Of a stretch of DNA of 64,000 bases, positions 17,757 through 27,541 are shown piece by piece. The translations under genes were made by a program, and so were the position numbers. The notes under the pieces were generated by a model. It was not told the DNA's origin, did not search any database, and saw only the letters and a program-made list of their open reading frames with translations. Within the stretch, counting starts at the first letter, position 1; each line of letters starts with the position of its first letter. The DNA is taken from NCBI RefSeq assembly GCF_000717875.1, contig NZ_JOCT01000004.1, positions 310,001 to 374,000 on the forward strand, in the 5' to 3' direction. Source of the stretch: Streptomyces sp. NRRL S-455. Lineage in GTDB: Bacteria; Actinomycetota; Actinomycetes; Streptomycetales; Streptomycetaceae.

Positions 17757-18389
17757 GTGAGGACGACGAACACGCTGATGAGGCCGGAGCGGGACACCGG
17801 GGTCGCTCCCCGCGTCCGGGGCCGGCACCGCAAGCCCCGCCCCCGCAAGGCCCTGCTCGCCGTCGGCGGCCTCGCCCTGGCCGCGGGAGCCCTGAGCCTC
17901 GTACGCCTGACCGCCGGTCCCGGCTCCGAGGGCGCCGGCACCGTCGAGGCCGGGCCCCGCCCGGACCCGGTCACCACCACCACGGACCAGGCCACCAGCA
18001 CCGCCGCCACCATCGTCCCGGCCGGCCCCGACGCGAGCCCCTCGTCGCCCACCGCACTGGGAGGCCTGACCCCGTCACCGGTCACCCGGGGCCCGGCCGC
18101 CGCCGTCCCGGTCACCAGGTCCCAGGCGACCGGCACCCGAGAGGCACGTACGGCCGGGGCTCACCCGCCCGTGACCACCCCGGACACCACGACCGTCCCG
18201 GACACGACGAACGCCCCGGTGCCGAAAACCCCGGGCACGCCCCCGGCGCCGGCACCAGCTCCGCCACCGGGCAGAACGGCTCCCACCCCGGCACCGAAGC
18301 AGCCCGGCGAGCCGAAGAAGCCGCACGACCCCGGACTGTGCTTCCCGGCCATCGGCCTGTGCGTGGACAGCCCGTGGCGCCGTGACTGA
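17757..18389 (+). CDS. Proline/threonine-rich membrane-anchored hypothetical protein
   Basis: A 210-aa protein. A basic N-terminus (RGRHRKPRPRK) precedes a single hydrophobic helix at about 32-53. A long low-complexity outer region rich in Pro, Thr, Ala and Gly follows (TTPDTTTVPDTTNAP, PAPAPAPPPG). It ends with a short segment CFPAIGLCVDSPWRRD whose two cysteines could form a disulfide. The topology suggests a surface-exposed stalk. GTG 17757 lies 6 nt after GGGAGGGA; an upstream in-frame ATG at 17694 lacks a ribosome site. No known family recognised. Confidence 0.7.
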   Translation: MRTTNTLMRPERDTGVAPRVRGRHRKPRPRKALLAVGGLALAAGALSLVRLTAGPGSEGAGTVEAGPRPDPVTTTTDQATSTAATIVPAGPDASPSSPTALGGLTPSPVTRGPAAAVPVTRSQATGTREARTAGAHPPVTTPDTTTVPDTTNAPVPKTPGTPPAPAPAPPPGRTAPTPAPKQPGEPKKPHDPGLCFPAIGLCVDSPWRRD

Positions 18390-18432
18390 GGGGTCCTTGC
18401 CGCGTCGCGGAAACGCCCCCGACGGACCCCCG

Positions 18433-19536
18433 TCAGCCGCCGTCCCGCCGCGTGAGCAGCCACGGTTCCACGACGCCCAGCCCGCGCACCGGCCGCTGCC
18501 ACATCGGCTGCAACCCGAACCGGTACACCGGCGGCTCCTCGCCCTCCTTCTCCGCCGCGGCGGCCTCCTCGGCCGCCTCCGCCTCGGAGGCCGGGGCGTC
18601 CCGCGTGCGGATCAGCTCCTCGGCGAAGGCGCTGTCGACGAGGACGGCGTCCTTCGGGGCTATCGAGGTGAGCCGGGAGGCCAGATTCACGGTCGTACCG
18701 AAGACATCGCCCATTCGGGTGGTCACCGTCCCGAACGCCATGCCCACGCGCAGCTCCGGCATCGTCTCGTCGTGCGCCATGGTCTCGATCAGGCGCAGGG
18801 CGATCTCGGCGGCCGTGCCCGCGTCGTCGGCGGCGTACAGGACCTCGTCACCGAGGGTCTTGATCAGCCGACCGCCGTTCGCGGCCACCAGGTCGGCGGC
18901 CGTGGTCTCGAACGCCTCGACCAGCTCTCCGAGCTCCTCCTCCTCCATCCGGCGGGTCAGCCGGGTGAATCCGACCAGGTCCGCGAAACCGACCGCGAGC
19001 CGCCGGTCGACCATCTCCTCGTCGTCCGCGGCCTGCACGACCCGTCCGGCCGAGGCGGCGAGCTGACGACGCCAGACGTAGACAAGGAACTCCTCCAGCT
19101 CGGGCAGGAGCAGCTCGACGATCGGGTACGTCACCTCGGTGCGCGTCATGCCCGGCTCGGGCGGCTCGGTCAGCCCCTCCAGGAAGGAGTCGATCTGCCA
19201 CTCGGCGAGCCGCGCGGTGGTCTGCCCGGTGGACCGGGCCACCTGTACGGCCATCGCCTCGCTCAGCAGGCCCGCCTCGACGAGGCCGGCGAGCCGCCGC
19301 AGGGCCAGGACGTCCGCCTCGGTGAGGGCCTTGGCCTGCCCGATGTCGGCGAAACCCATCGCCCGCCAGAAGCGGGACGCCAGTTCCATGGAGACGCCGG
19401 CGCTGCGGGCCGCCTGAAACGGGGTGTAGCGGCGCTCGGCGCCCAGGATGAGCCCTTCGAGGCGCAGGGCGAGCGGATCCTCGCCGGAGTCGGCGCCCTG
19501 CGCGTCCTCGCCGGAACCCGAGTCGTCGACGGTCAC
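18433..19536 (-). CDS. cya: Class III adenylate cyclase
   Basis: A 367-aa soluble cyclase. The N-terminal 180 residues are helical (PFQAARSAGVSMELASRFWRAMGF, then LTEADVLALRRLAGL) and look like the regulatory domain of actinobacterial pH-responsive cyclases. The catalytic domain begins with VGFADLVGFT (metal Asp). It has LIKTLGDEV (adenine-specifying Lys and second metal Asp) and VNLASRL (transition-state Asn/Arg). A charged Ala/Glu linker (SEAEAAEEAAAAEKEGEE) near 330 precedes the last beta strands. By gene order this is the S. coelicolor cya, whose cAMP acts in germination. The start is GTG 19536. Confidence 0.9.
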   Translation of the reverse strand: MTVDDSGSGEDAQGADSGEDPLALRLEGLILGAERRYTPFQAARSAGVSMELASRFWRAMGFADIGQAKALTEADVLALRRLAGLVEAGLLSEAMAVQVARSTGQTTARLAEWQIDSFLEGLTEPPEPGMTRTEVTYPIVELLLPELEEFLVYVWRRQLAASAGRVVQAADDEEMVDRRLAVGFADLVGFTRLTRRMEEEELGELVEAFETTAADLVAANGGRLIKTLGDEVLYAADDAGTAAEIALRLIETMAHDETMPELRVGMAFGTVTTRMGDVFGTTVNLASRLTSIAPKDAVLVDSAFAEELIRTRDAPASEAEAAEEAAAAEKEGEEPPVYRFGLQPMWQRPVRGLGVVEPWLLTRRDGG

Positions 19537-19734
19537 GCGTGTTGCCCTTCCGATCTGTCACGGTCATGTATCGACCGGCCTCAACTCTACGGCAGGTGTG
19601 CGCCAGCTCACTCCGTTAGGTTCAGCCGATGGGTGCGCGCCCGGCGCTGGGAAGGCACTCGGCGCTGCCCCACCGCCCCCAAGGGGCTCCGCCCCCTGGA
19701 CCCCCGATCGGCCTGAATGACGCTGATCGGCGCA

Positions 19735-19807
19735 CTTAGCTGCGGGCAGTCGTGCCGCTGGGGCGGCACGGGTGGGCGCAGCGGCACCCCGTTCCGCCGG
19801 GCTGCGG
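19735..19807 (+). repeat. Dispersed intergenic repeat, copy A
   Basis: The segment runs from CTTAGCTGCGGGCAGTCGTG to GCCGGGCTGCGG and reappears in inverted orientation at 30492-30603. The first 43 bp differ by one G in a G-run, and the ends share CCGCCGGGCTGCGG. The stretch between the two conserved blocks is shorter here than in copy B. It lies in the 289-bp gap between cya and birA and contains the short palindrome GTGCCGC-(TGGG)-GCGGCAC. It resembles REP-like elements common between Streptomyces genes; function is unknown and it may act as a terminator. Confidence 0.7.
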
Positions 19808-19825
19808 CCCCACCCCCACTTCAGC

Positions 19826-20719
19826 TCATACCGGCCTCAGGTGCACGATGTCCCCGGCCCCGACAGGCTCCTGCACCCCCTCCCCGGTAGCCAGCACCAA
19901 TCGTCCGTCCCCGTCCACAGCCACCGCTTCCCCCACAACGGCCCGATCCCCCGGCAACTCCGCCCGCACTTCCCTCCGAAGCGTCGCGCACCCCGCCACA
20001 TACGCCTCCTGCAGCCCGCATGCCCCCGCATCACCCCCGGCCGCACGCCACTTCCCGTACCACTCCTCCAGCGAACGAAGCACTCCCCGGAGCAACGGAT
20101 CCCGGTCCGTACTCACGGCCCCCGCCAGCGCCAGCGACCCCGCCGTCGGCACCGGCAGCTCGTCCGCCTTCAGGGACACATTGACGCCGACGCCGATCAC
20201 GACCCCGCCGTCCCCGGCCCGCTCGGCCAGGATGCCCCCGGCCTTGCGTTCCTCTCCCCCCACCGTGACCAGCAGGTCGTTCGGCCACTTCAGCGCCGTG
20301 TCCACACCCGCCGCCCGGGACAGCCCCGTCGCCACCGCCACCCCCGTGAGCAGCGGCAGCCACCCCCACCGCGCCACCGGTACCTCGCCCGGCGTGAGCA
20401 GCACGGAGAAGAACAGGCCCGAGCGCGGCGGAGCCGTCCACTGCCGGTCGAGGCGCCCCCGCCCGGCGGTCTGCTCCTCGGCGACCAGCACCGCACCCTC
20501 CGCGGCCCTGCCCTCGCCCGCCCGGGCCACCAGGTCGGAGTTGGTGGAGCCGGTGCACTGCACCACGTCCACCTCCGACCACAGCGCTCCCTCGCGCACC
20601 AGGCCCCGGCGCAGGGCGGTGGCGTTGAGGGGCGGGCGATCGAGGTCGGACCATCGGCTGGGCCTCGGCTCACGGGGCCCGTCCGGGGGGTTTCCATCTG
20701 CACCTGGTGGCGTCTTCAT
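19826..20719 (-). CDS. birA: Biotin--[acetyl-CoA-carboxylase] ligase
   Basis: A 297-aa BPL with the biotinyl-AMP loop motif AGRGRLDRQW, the substrate-binding CTGSTNSDL, LKWPNDLLV, KAGGILAE and VIGVGVNV. A small C-terminal SH3-like domain follows. No N-terminal HTH is present, so it is a monofunctional ligase. It attaches biotin to the carboxylase alpha subunit, fitting the neighbouring pccB, pccE and accA2. The start MKTPPG at 20719 is chosen over an in-frame ATG at 20749. It is divergent from pccB, with about 195 bp between starts. Confidence 0.93.
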   Translation of the reverse strand: MKTPPGADGNPPDGPREPRPSRWSDLDRPPLNATALRRGLVREGALWSEVDVVQCTGSTNSDLVARAGEGRAAEGAVLVAEEQTAGRGRLDRQWTAPPRSGLFFSVLLTPGEVPVARWGWLPLLTGVAVATGLSRAAGVDTALKWPNDLLVTVGGEERKAGGILAERAGDGGVVIGVGVNVSLKADELPVPTAGSLALAGAVSTDRDPLLRGVLRSLEEWYGKWRAAGGDAGACGLQEAYVAGCATLRREVRAELPGDRAVVGEAVAVDGDGRLVLATGEGVQEPVGAGDIVHLRPV

Positions 20720-20913
20720 GCAAGCCACCCTAGGTTTGACATCCCCCATCCCGCAGAGGGAACGGATCCCAGCCCGGCCCCGTAGATCTCATCGGCGTTC
20801 CTGGGAAGACAGGGACGGTGTGGTAAACGCCGCACTGCCGATGCGAAGGCACCCCACTAGTCTACGGATGAGTAACCGTCCCCCCTTTTGAGCAGGCAGG
20901 GAGCCGCATCCCG

Positions 20914-22518
20914 ATGTCCGAGCCGGAAGAGCAGCAGCAGCCTGACATTCACACGACCGCGGGCAAGCTCGCGGATCTGCAGCGCCGCATCGAGGAAGCG
21001 ACGCACGCCGGCTCCGCACGCGCCGTCGAAAAGCAGCACGCCAAGGGCAAGCTGACGGCCCGTGAACGGATCGAGCTCCTGCTCGACGAGGGTTCCTTCG
21101 TCGAACTCGACGAGTTCGCCCGGCACCGCTCCACCAATTTCGGCCTCGACAGCAACCGGCCGTACGGGGACGGGGTCGTCACCGGGTACGGCACCGTCGA
21201 CGGCCGCCCCGTCGCCGTGTTCTCGCAGGACTTCACCGTCTTCGGCGGAGCCCTCGGCGAGGTCTACGGGCAGAAGATCGTCAAGGTCATGGACTTCGCG
21301 CTGAAGACCGGCTGCCCGGTCATCGGCATCAACGACTCCGGTGGCGCCCGTATCCAGGAGGGCGTGGCCTCGCTGGGCGCCTACGGCGAGATCTTCCGCC
21401 GCAACACCCACGCCTCCGGTGTGATCCCGCAGATCAGCCTGGTCGTCGGCCCGTGTGCGGGCGGGGCCGTCTACTCCCCCGCCATCACCGACTTCACGGT
21501 CATGGTCGACCAGACCTCGCACATGTTCATCACCGGGCCCGACGTCATCAAGACCGTCACCGGCGAGGACGTCGGCTTCGAGGAGCTGGGCGGCGCCCGG
21601 ACGCACAACTCGACCTCCGGTGTGGCCCACCACATGGCCGGGGACGAGAAGGACGCGATCGAGTACATCAAGCAGCTGTTGTCGTACCTGCCGTCCAACA
21701 ACCTCTCCGAGCCGCCGTCCTTCCCCGAGGAGGCCGACCTCGAGCTCACCGACGAGGACCGCGAGCTGGACGTGATCGTCCCGGACAGCGCGAACCAGCC
21801 GTACGACATGCACGCGGTGATCGAGCACGTCCTGGACGACGCCGAGTTCTTCGAGACGCAGCCGCTGTTCGCGCCGAACATCGTCACCGGTTTCGGCCGG
21901 GTCGAGGGGCGCCCGGTCGGCATCGTCGCCAACCAGCCGACGCAGCTCGCCGGGTGTCTGGACATCAAGGCCAGCGAGAAGGCGGCCCGCTTCGTGCGCA
22001 CCTGCGACGCCTTCAACGTCCCGGTCATCACCTTCGTCGACGTCCCCGGCTTCCTGCCCGGCGTGGGCCAGGAGCACGACGGCATCATCCGGCGCGGCGC
22101 CAAGCTGATCTACGCGTACGCCGAGGCGACCGTCCCGCTCATCACCGTCATCACCCGCAAGGCGTTCGGCGGGGCGTACGACGTCATGGGCTCCAAGCAC
22201 CTGGGCGCCGACCTCAACCTCGCCTGGCCCACCGCCCAGATCGCCGTCATGGGCGCCCAGGGCGCGGTCAACATCCTGCACCGCCGCACCCTGGCCGAGG
22301 CGGAGGCGGGCGGCGAGGACCTGGAGGCGGTCCGGGCCCGGCTGATCCAGGAGTACGAGGACACGCTCCTCAACCCGTACGTCGCGGCCGAGCGCGGCTA
22401 CGTCGACGCGGTGATCATGCCGTCCGAGACCCGTCGGCACGTCGTACGGGGTCTGCGTCAACTGCGGACGAAGCGGGAATCCCTGCCTCCGAAGAAGCAC
22501 GGAAACATCCCCCTCTAG
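20914..22518 (+). CDS. pccB: Propionyl-CoA carboxylase beta (carboxyltransferase) subunit
   Basis: A 534-aa carboxyltransferase of the acyl-CoA carboxylase complex, which transfers CO2 from carboxybiotin to propionyl- or acetyl-CoA to make methylmalonyl- or malonyl-CoA. Features are the [17 protein letters not shown] start, the first oxyanion-hole region [24 protein letters not shown] with the conserved substrate-choice Asp after it (ITDFTVMVD; the S. coelicolor PccB Asp422 position is later in [10 protein letters not shown]), and [16 protein letters not shown] 20914 follows GCAGGGAGC. The epsilon subunit follows after 15 nt. Confidence 0.96.
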   Translation: MSEPEEQQQPDIHTTAGKLADLQRRIEEATHAGSARAVEKQHAKGKLTARERIELLLDEGSFVELDEFARHRSTNFGLDSNRPYGDGVVTGYGTVDGRPVAVFSQDFTVFGGALGEVYGQKIVKVMDFALKTGCPVIGINDSGGARIQEGVASLGAYGEIFRRNTHASGVIPQISLVVGPCAGGAVYSPAITDFTVMVDQTSHMFITGPDVIKTVTGEDVGFEELGGARTHNSTSGVAHHMAGDEKDAIEYIKQLLSYLPSNNLSEPPSFPEEADLELTDEDRELDVIVPDSANQPYDMHAVIEHVLDDAEFFETQPLFAPNIVTGFGRVEGRPVGIVANQPTQLAGCLDIKASEKAARFVRTCDAFNVPVITFVDVPGFLPGVGQEHDGIIRRGAKLIYAYAEATVPLITVITRKAFGGAYDVMGSKHLGADLNLAWPTAQIAVMGAQGAVNILHRRTLAEAEAGGEDLEAVRARLIQEYEDTLLNPYVAAERGYVDAVIMPSETRRHVVRGLRQLRTKRESLPPKKHGNIPL

Positions 22519-22533
22519 CCACCAGGAGCCCAG

Positions 22534-22743
22534 ATGACGATCAAGGTCGTACGGGGCAACCCGACCCCGGAGGAGCTCGCCGCCGCCCTGGCGGTGGTCA
22601 GGGCCCGCGCCGCGGCGGCAGCGGCAACGCCGCCCGGCGCGCCGGCAACCCGCGACTCCTGGTCCGACCCGTCCCGTATCGCGGCACACCGCCTGCCCCA
22701 GCCGGGGCCCGCGTCGTGGGGCCGCACCTACTGGCCGGCCTGA
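22534..22743 (+). CDS. pccE: Acyl-CoA carboxylase epsilon subunit
   Basis: A 69-aa protein starting TIKVVRGNPTPEELAAALAVV, the hallmark of actinobacterial ACC epsilon subunits. An Ala/Pro-rich middle and the terminal RIAAHRLPQPGPASWGRTYWPA follow. It binds the beta-subunit hexamer and stimulates the complex. It begins 15 nt after the pccB stop with a CCAGGAG site, so the two genes are co-translated or at least co-transcribed. Confidence 0.92.
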   Translation: MTIKVVRGNPTPEELAAALAVVRARAAAAAATPPGAPATRDSWSDPSRIAAHRLPQPGPASWGRTYWPA

Positions 22744-22844
22744 CAGTCCCGCGGCCCGCAGCCGGAGCACCAACCGGCTGCGGGCCGGCAACTTGAGTAC
22801 TCGTACTCAGGCGCTCGGGCCCGGACCCGCCGCACGCTGGTGAC

Positions 22845-22973
22845 ATGCTGTGGTCCGACCCCGAGAACGAACCGCCGAAAGAACTGCGCGACATGCAGGA
22901 CAAGCTTCGGCGACTGGGCGTTCTCATGGCACTGGCCATGTTCCTGGCCATGCTCGTGATCGGCGTCAGGTGA
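22845..22973 (+). CDS. 42-aa single-pass membrane protein
   Basis: A small gene with sequence MLWSDPENEPPKELRDMQDK, a basic patch, then a hydrophobic helix (VLMALAMFLAMLVIGV) ending in Arg. It fits between pccE and maf on the same strand, 18 nt before maf. The ATG at 22845 lies 3 nt after CTGGTGA, a modest ribosome site. GC skew by codon position is consistent with coding. Its placement inside the acyl-CoA carboxylase/maf operon suggests a small regulator or partner; that is inference. Confidence 0.65.
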   Translation: MLWSDPENEPPKELRDMQDKLRRLGVLMALAMFLAMLVIGVR

Positions 22974-22991
22974 CGCCGATACGCTGAACGC

Positions 22992-23612
22992 ATGACAGAT
23001 CAGCCGCGCCGCCGACTCGTCCTCGCCTCCCAGTCCCCCGCCCGGCTGGGACTGCTCCGCCAGGCCGGACTCGCCCCCGAGGTGATCGTGAGCGGCGTCG
23101 ACGAGGACGCCGTCACCGCCCCGACCCCCGCCGAGCTGGCGCTCGCCCTCGCCGAGGCGAAGGCCTCCGTCGTGGCCGCCCGTCCCGACGTCGGGGGCGC
23201 GATCGTGATCGGCTGCGACTCGGTGCTGGACCTGGACGGCCAGGCCCTCGGCAAGCCGGCGGACGCCGAGGAGGCCACCGCGCGCTGGAAGGCGATGCGC
23301 GGACGGGCCGGGACCCTCCAGACCGGCCACTGCGTCTACGACACGGTCACCGGCCGGTACGCCTCCGCCACCGCGTCCACGGTCGTCCACTTCGGCGACC
23401 CCACCGACGAGGAGATCGCCGCGTACGTCGCCTCCGGAGAACCCCTCTACGTCGCCGGGGCATTCACGCTCGACGGCCGCTCGGCGCCGTTCATCGACGG
23501 CATCGACGGCGACCACGGCAACGTGATCGGCATCAGCCTGCCCCTCGTCCGGCGGCTCCTCGCCGACCTGGGCGTCGGCATCACGGAGCTGTGGGCGCCG
23601 GCGGAGAAGTGA
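22992..23612 (+). CDS. maf: Maf-family nucleotide pyrophosphatase
   Basis: A 206-aa house-cleaning nucleotide pyrophosphatase. The N-terminal motif is [19 protein letters not shown], with [18 protein letters not shown] (the catalytic Asp region) and a C-terminal [15 protein letters not shown]. Family members hydrolyse dTTP/UTP or modified nucleotides and affect septation. The 3' end overlaps the convergent membrane-protein gene by 32 bp, so transcripts are mutually antisense there. Confidence 0.93.
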   Translation: MTDQPRRRLVLASQSPARLGLLRQAGLAPEVIVSGVDEDAVTAPTPAELALALAEAKASVVAARPDVGGAIVIGCDSVLDLDGQALGKPADAEEATARWKAMRGRAGTLQTGHCVYDTVTGRYASATASTVVHFGDPTDEEIAAYVASGEPLYVAGAFTLDGRSAPFIDGIDGDHGNVIGISLPLVRRLLADLGVGITELWAPAEK

Positions 23613-24081
23613 CCGGGGCCCCGCTGTCGCCCGCCCCGTCCCCGGGCACGGCGTCGGCGGGCTCGGCGTCGGCGGGTTCGGCCGGACCGTCGTACGTCAT
23701 CAGCAGCAGCACGATCAGGCCGAGCACCAGCTCCATGTACACGAACGCCGGCCAGCCGACCGGCCCCCAGGTGAACGCGCCCAGCAGCCCGTGCACGACC
23801 GCCGCGCTGATCAGCAGCACGCGCCCCAGGCCCGCCGGGCGCCGGTTCCGCAGTGCCACCAGCAGGGCGACCAGGCCGCACAGCGCGAAGTAGAGGCCGA
23901 AGACGACGCCGCCGATCTTCGACGACACCGACATCATGTGCGGGTCGAGCCCGGCCAGGGACATGTCCTGCCGGTCGACGACAACTCCGAGGAACCAGTT
24001 CAGCGCGGCGATGCCGAACGCCTCGCCGAAGAGCACCACCGCCACGATCCACGCCACCGGCCTGCGCACCACCGGGCCCAC
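23581..24081 (-). CDS. Conserved integral membrane protein, function unknown
   Basis: A 166-aa protein with four predicted transmembrane helices. These are [57 protein letters not shown] and [17 protein letters not shown] Pro/Ala/Asp-rich cytosolic tail ([17 protein letters not shown]) follows. The GTG at 24081 was chosen because AGGGGTAA sits 6 nt upstream; GTGs three and four codons later are also possible. A much longer reading frame up to 24282 has no ribosome site. The 3' end overlaps maf. Confidence 0.78.
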   Translation of the reverse strand: MGPVVRRPVAWIVAVVLFGEAFGIAALNWFLGVVVDRQDMSLAGLDPHMMSVSSKIGGVVFGLYFALCGLVALLVALRNRRPAGLGRVLLISAAVVHGLLGAFTWGPVGWPAFVYMELVLGLIVLLLMTYDGPAEPADAEPADAVPGDGAGDSGAPVTSPPAPTAP

Positions 24082-24418
24082 CCACTTACCCCTAGTACGT
24101 TCGAGAACGCCGCGAAGGCTACTAACCAGTAATCCCAGGGACAAGGGCTCGGCGGCCGGCAAAGAATCATTGGGCCATTCGTAGGGACTCCACAAAGAAA
24201 CCGAGTGGCCCGCAGCACGTGATGACAGAGACCTTGACCACAGGGGACGGCTAGGGTTTCCCGGAGGAGTGCTGCGTACCACGGTGCGACAAGGGATTCT
24301 GCGGGTCGAGCGAGCCTCGCATCACGCTCCGTGTGGGCAAGCTCACCACTGGGGACGGGTCGAAGTGCCGTGTCGGCAGTCCCTAAACTCGGCTTGTTTC
24401 AAGGAGGGAGCCTCAATC
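24082..24418. other. Divergent intergenic region upstream of accA2
   Basis: 337 bp without a supported gene between the membrane protein (minus) and accA2 (plus). The region is less GC-rich than its neighbours, as expected for promoters. A TTGACC hexamer at 24234-24239 and TAAACT at about 24384 are visible, but their spacing to other elements is not a consensus match. The accA2 ribosome site AAGGAGGGAG is at 24401-24410. Confidence 0.5.
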
Positions 24419-26191
24419 GTGCGCAAGGTGCTCATCGCCAACCGTGGCGAAATCGCTGTCCGCGTGGCCCGGGCCTGCCGGGACGCCGGGATCGCGAGCG
24501 TTGCCGTCTACGCCGACCCGGACCGGGACGCTCTGCATGTCCGCGCCGCGGATGAGGCGTTCGCCCTGGGCGGTGACACCCCGGGCACCAGTTACCTCGA
24601 CATCGAGAAGGTGCTGGGCGCCGCCCGTGAGTCCGGGGCGGACGCGATCCACCCCGGCTACGGCTTCCTCTCCGAGAACGCGGAGTTCGCGCAGGCGGTC
24701 CTGGACGCGGGCCTGATCTGGATCGGCCCGCCGCCGCAGGCGATCCGCGACCTGGGCGACAAGGTCGCGGCCCGGCACATCGCGCAGCGCGCGGGTGCCC
24801 CGCTGGTGGCCGGCACGCCCGACCCGGTCTCGGGTGCCGAGGAGGTCGTCGCCTTCGCCGAGCAGCACGGTCTGCCGATCGCGATCAAGGCGGCCTTCGG
24901 TGGCGGCGGTCGCGGCCTGAAGGTGGCGCGGACGCTGGAAGAGGTCCCGGAGCTGTACGACTCGGCCGTCCGTGAGGCGGTCGCCGCGTTCGGCCGGGGT
25001 GAGTGCTTCGTCGAGCGCTACCTCGACAAGCCGCGGCACGTGGAGACGCAGTGCCTCGCCGACCAGCACGGCAACGTCGTGGTGGTCTCCACCCGTGACT
25101 GCTCCCTGCAGCGCCGGCACCAGAAGCTGGTCGAGGAGGCGCCCGCGCCGTTCCTCTCCGAGGCGCAGGTCGCCGAGCTGTACAGCGCTTCGAAGGCGAT
25201 CCTGAAGGAGGCCGGCTACGTCGGCGCCGGCACGGTCGAGTTCCTGGTCGGCAACGACGGCACGATCTCCTTCCTGGAGGTCAACACCCGCCTGCAGGTG
25301 GAGCACCCGGTCACCGAGGAGGTCGCCGGGATCGACCTCGTCCGGGAGATGTTCCGTATCGCCGACGGCGAGGAGCTGGGTTACGACGACCCGGTGCTCC
25401 GGGGCCACTCGTTCGAGTTCCGCATCAACGGCGAGGACCCGGGCCGCAACTTCCTGCCGGCCCCCGGCACGGTCACGAAGTTCGACGCGCCGTCCGGCCC
25501 GGGTGTCCGTCTGGACGCGGGCGTCGAGTCGGGCTCGGTCATCGGCCCCGCGTGGGACTCGCTGCTGGCCAAGCTGATCGTCACCGGCCGCACGCGCAAG
25601 GAGGCCCTGGAGCGGGCCGCGCGAGCGCTGGAGGAGTTCCAGGTCGAAGGCATGGCCACGGCGATCCCGTTCCACCGCACGGTGGTGAAGGACCCGGCGT
25701 TCGCCCCTGAACTCACGGGTTCGGACGCGCCCTTCACGGTCCACACCCGCTGGATCGAGACGGAGTTCGTCAACGAGATCAAGCCGTTCGCGGCGCCGGC
25801 CGACACGGAGACGGACGAGGAGCCGGGCCGCGAGACGGTCGTCGTCGAGGTCGGCGGCAAGCGCCTGGAGGTCTCCCTCCCGTCCTCGCTGGGGATGTCC
25901 CTGGCCCGCACCGGCCTCGCGGCCGGGGCCAAGCCCAAGCGCCGCGCGGCGAAGAAGTCGGGCCCCGTCGCCTCCGGCGACACCCTCGCCTCGCCGATGC
26001 AGGGCACCATCGTCAAGGTCGCGGTCGAGGAGGGCCAGGAGGTCAAGGAGGGCGACCTGGTCGTCGTCCTCGAGGCCATGAAGATGGAGCAGCCCCTCAA
26101 CGCCCACAAGTCCGGCACGATCAAGGGCCTGTCGGCCGAGATCGGCGCGTCGGTCACCTCGGGCGGGGCGATCTGCGAGATCAAGGACTGA
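24419..26191 (+). CDS. accA2: Acetyl/propionyl-CoA carboxylase alpha subunit (biotin carboxylase + BCCP)
   Basis: A 590-aa protein. The biotin carboxylase N-terminal domain has [19 protein letters not shown]. The ATP-grasp domain has the glycine loop [14 protein letters not shown] and [19 protein letters not shown] linker rich in Ala/Lys follows, then the biotinyl domain with EAMKMEQPL, whose second Lys is biotinylated by BirA. It supplies carboxybiotin to PccB/AccB-type beta subunits. The start GTG 24419 has a strong AAGGAGGG site 9 nt upstream. The length equals that of S. coelicolor AccA2 as I remember it. Confidence 0.95.
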   Translation: MRKVLIANRGEIAVRVARACRDAGIASVAVYADPDRDALHVRAADEAFALGGDTPGTSYLDIEKVLGAARESGADAIHPGYGFLSENAEFAQAVLDAGLIWIGPPPQAIRDLGDKVAARHIAQRAGAPLVAGTPDPVSGAEEVVAFAEQHGLPIAIKAAFGGGGRGLKVARTLEEVPELYDSAVREAVAAFGRGECFVERYLDKPRHVETQCLADQHGNVVVVSTRDCSLQRRHQKLVEEAPAPFLSEAQVAELYSASKAILKEAGYVGAGTVEFLVGNDGTISFLEVNTRLQVEHPVTEEVAGIDLVREMFRIADGEELGYDDPVLRGHSFEFRINGEDPGRNFLPAPGTVTKFDAPSGPGVRLDAGVESGSVIGPAWDSLLAKLIVTGRTRKEALERAARALEEFQVEGMATAIPFHRTVVKDPAFAPELTGSDAPFTVHTRWIETEFVNEIKPFAAPADTETDEEPGRETVVVEVGGKRLEVSLPSSLGMSLARTGLAAGAKPKRRAAKKSGPVASGDTLASPMQGTIVKVAVEEGQEVKEGDLVVVLEAMKMEQPLNAHKSGTIKGLSAEIGASVTSGGAICEIKD

Positions 26192-26288
26192 CGCCGTTTG
26201 TCCCCTGGCGCGAGCGCCTGCCCACTGGTGGTGGGTCGGGGCCGCGCCGGGGGGTGTCCGTCCTCGGAACGGCGCGATGGGGTCGGAG

Positions 26289-26326
26289 ACCGATTGACTG
26301 TCCGTTGACGCGCCAACCAGCTGCGG
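26289..26326 (+). repeat. 38-bp dispersed repeat, copy 1 (inverted copy at 30670)
   Basis: A 38-bp block, beginning ACCGATTGACTGTCCGTTGA and ending CCAACCAGCTGCGG, is repeated in inverted orientation at 30670-30707 with one mismatch. It lies in the 204-bp gap between accA2 and the DeoR gene. A GGGGGGTGTCCG block occurs within 100 bp on one side of both copies. Function is unknown; it is a candidate REP-like or recombination-type element. Confidence 0.7.
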
Positions 26327-26395
26327 ACGCCCCGTGCCGACAGCAACACCGGGTACCTATCAGCCAACAGCGGCTCACCCCACCGCCGGCCCCCG

Positions 26396-27376
26396 TCACC
26401 GCCTCCGCAGATCAGCCACCCGCGCCCGCTCAGCCCCGCCCCCCTGCTCCCCGAGCATCGCGGCGGACCTCAATCCCCCCTGGCCCCCACCCCCCGGCAC
26501 CTGCCGCCGAGGCCCCGGCAACGGCACATCCCGCCGATGCTGACGCCCGGGGACGGATTCACCCCCAGGGGCCGCCGCCCCCGCCGAACCCCCTTGCCCC
26601 CCGGCCACGGCGATCTGCACGCCCTGGTCGGCCAGAGCCTGAAGCTCCGTAGCCGCGCGCTCGTCATGCGCGGGCGGCTCGTCCGTCACGAGGCGGGTGA
26701 TGAGATCGGTCGGCACGGTCTGGAACATGGTGTCCGTACCGAGCTTCGTGTGGTCGGCGAGCACGACCACCTCCGCCGCGGCCTGCACCAGCGCCCGGTC
26801 CACGGACGCCGACAGCATGTTGGACGTGGACAGCCCGCGCTCCGCGGTCAGACCGCTTCCGGAGAGGAAGGCCCGCGACACCCGCAGTCCGTGCAGGGAC
26901 TGCTCGGCACCGCTGCCGACCAGGGCGTAGTTCGAACCGCGGAGTGTCCCGCCGGTCATCACGACCTCGACCCGGTTGGCGTGGGCCAGGGCCTGCGCCA
27001 CCAGCAGTGAGTTGGTGACGACGGTCAGCCCGGGCACCCGGGCGAGCCGGCGGGCCAGCTCCTGGGTCGTCGTACCCGCCCCGACCACGATCGCCTCGCC
27101 CTCCTCCACGAGATTCGCGGCGAGGTCGGCGATGGCGGTCTTCTCGGCGGTCGCGAGATGAGACTTCTGCGGAAAGCCGGACTCCCGCGTGAAACCGCCC
27201 GGCAGTACCGCACCGCCGTGCCGGCGGTCGAGGAGTCCTTCTGCCTCCAGAGCGCGCACGTCCCGCCGTACGGTCACTTCGGAGGTCTGGACGACGCGGG
27301 CGAGCTCACGGAGCGACACAGCCCCGTTCGCTCGCACCATTTCGAGGATCAATTGGCGACGTTCTGCAGCGAACAC
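26396..27376 (-). CDS. DeoR-family transcriptional regulator
   Basis: A 326-aa protein with a DeoR-type HTH: AERRQLILEMVRANGAVSLRELA, then TSEVTVRRDVRALEAEGLLDRRHGGAV. A DeoRC sugar-phosphate isomerase-like sensor domain follows (EEGEAIVVGAGTTTQELARRL, TNSLLVAQAL, MTGGTLRGSNYALVG, DHTKLG). A normal family member would end near residue 250. Here an extra 70-residue Gly/Pro/Arg-rich tail follows, without visible structure. It lies next to nucleoside genes. It is a candidate for the CTACGCGCGTAG repressor, but DeoR proteins of this type more often sense sugar phosphates. The start is GTG 27376. Confidence 0.9.
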   Translation of the reverse strand: MFAAERRQLILEMVRANGAVSLRELARVVQTSEVTVRRDVRALEAEGLLDRRHGGAVLPGGFTRESGFPQKSHLATAEKTAIADLAANLVEEGEAIVVGAGTTTQELARRLARVPGLTVVTNSLLVAQALAHANRVEVVMTGGTLRGSNYALVGSGAEQSLHGLRVSRAFLSGSGLTAERGLSTSNMLSASVDRALVQAAAEVVVLADHTKLGTDTMFQTVPTDLITRLVTDEPPAHDERAATELQALADQGVQIAVAGGQGGSAGAAAPGGESVPGRQHRRDVPLPGPRRQVPGGGGQGGLRSAAMLGEQGGGAERARVADLRRR

Positions 27377-27507
27377 GAAACTGACAGTAACGCCGACGAC
27401 CGTCTGCTTTCAGCAGTTTGCGCTGAATAGCAGAAGATGTTCGCACGGAGCAGCGCCAAGTGATATAGGGCCTAGCCAGGCCGCCCGCGTCGCACACAAG
27501 GTCGAAC

Positions 27508-27530
27508 ACTCCCCGTGACCAGCGGGGAGT
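27508..27530. terminator. Hairpin downstream of the LpdA-like gene
   Basis: ACTCCCCG-(7 nt)-CGGGGAGT, a perfect 8-bp stem 12 bp beyond the stop of the minus-strand flavoprotein gene at 27542. Confidence 0.6.
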
Positions 27531-27541
27531 CGGTTTCGGCC

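Noticed and set aside
20857..22791. A 644-codon minus-strand frame opposite pccB
   Set aside because: Shadow of pccB, whose carboxyltransferase motifs are unmistakable.
24234..24257. TTGACC and TAGGGT upstream of accA2 as a sigma-70 promoter
   Set aside because: The spacer is only 12 nt, too short for a housekeeping promoter.
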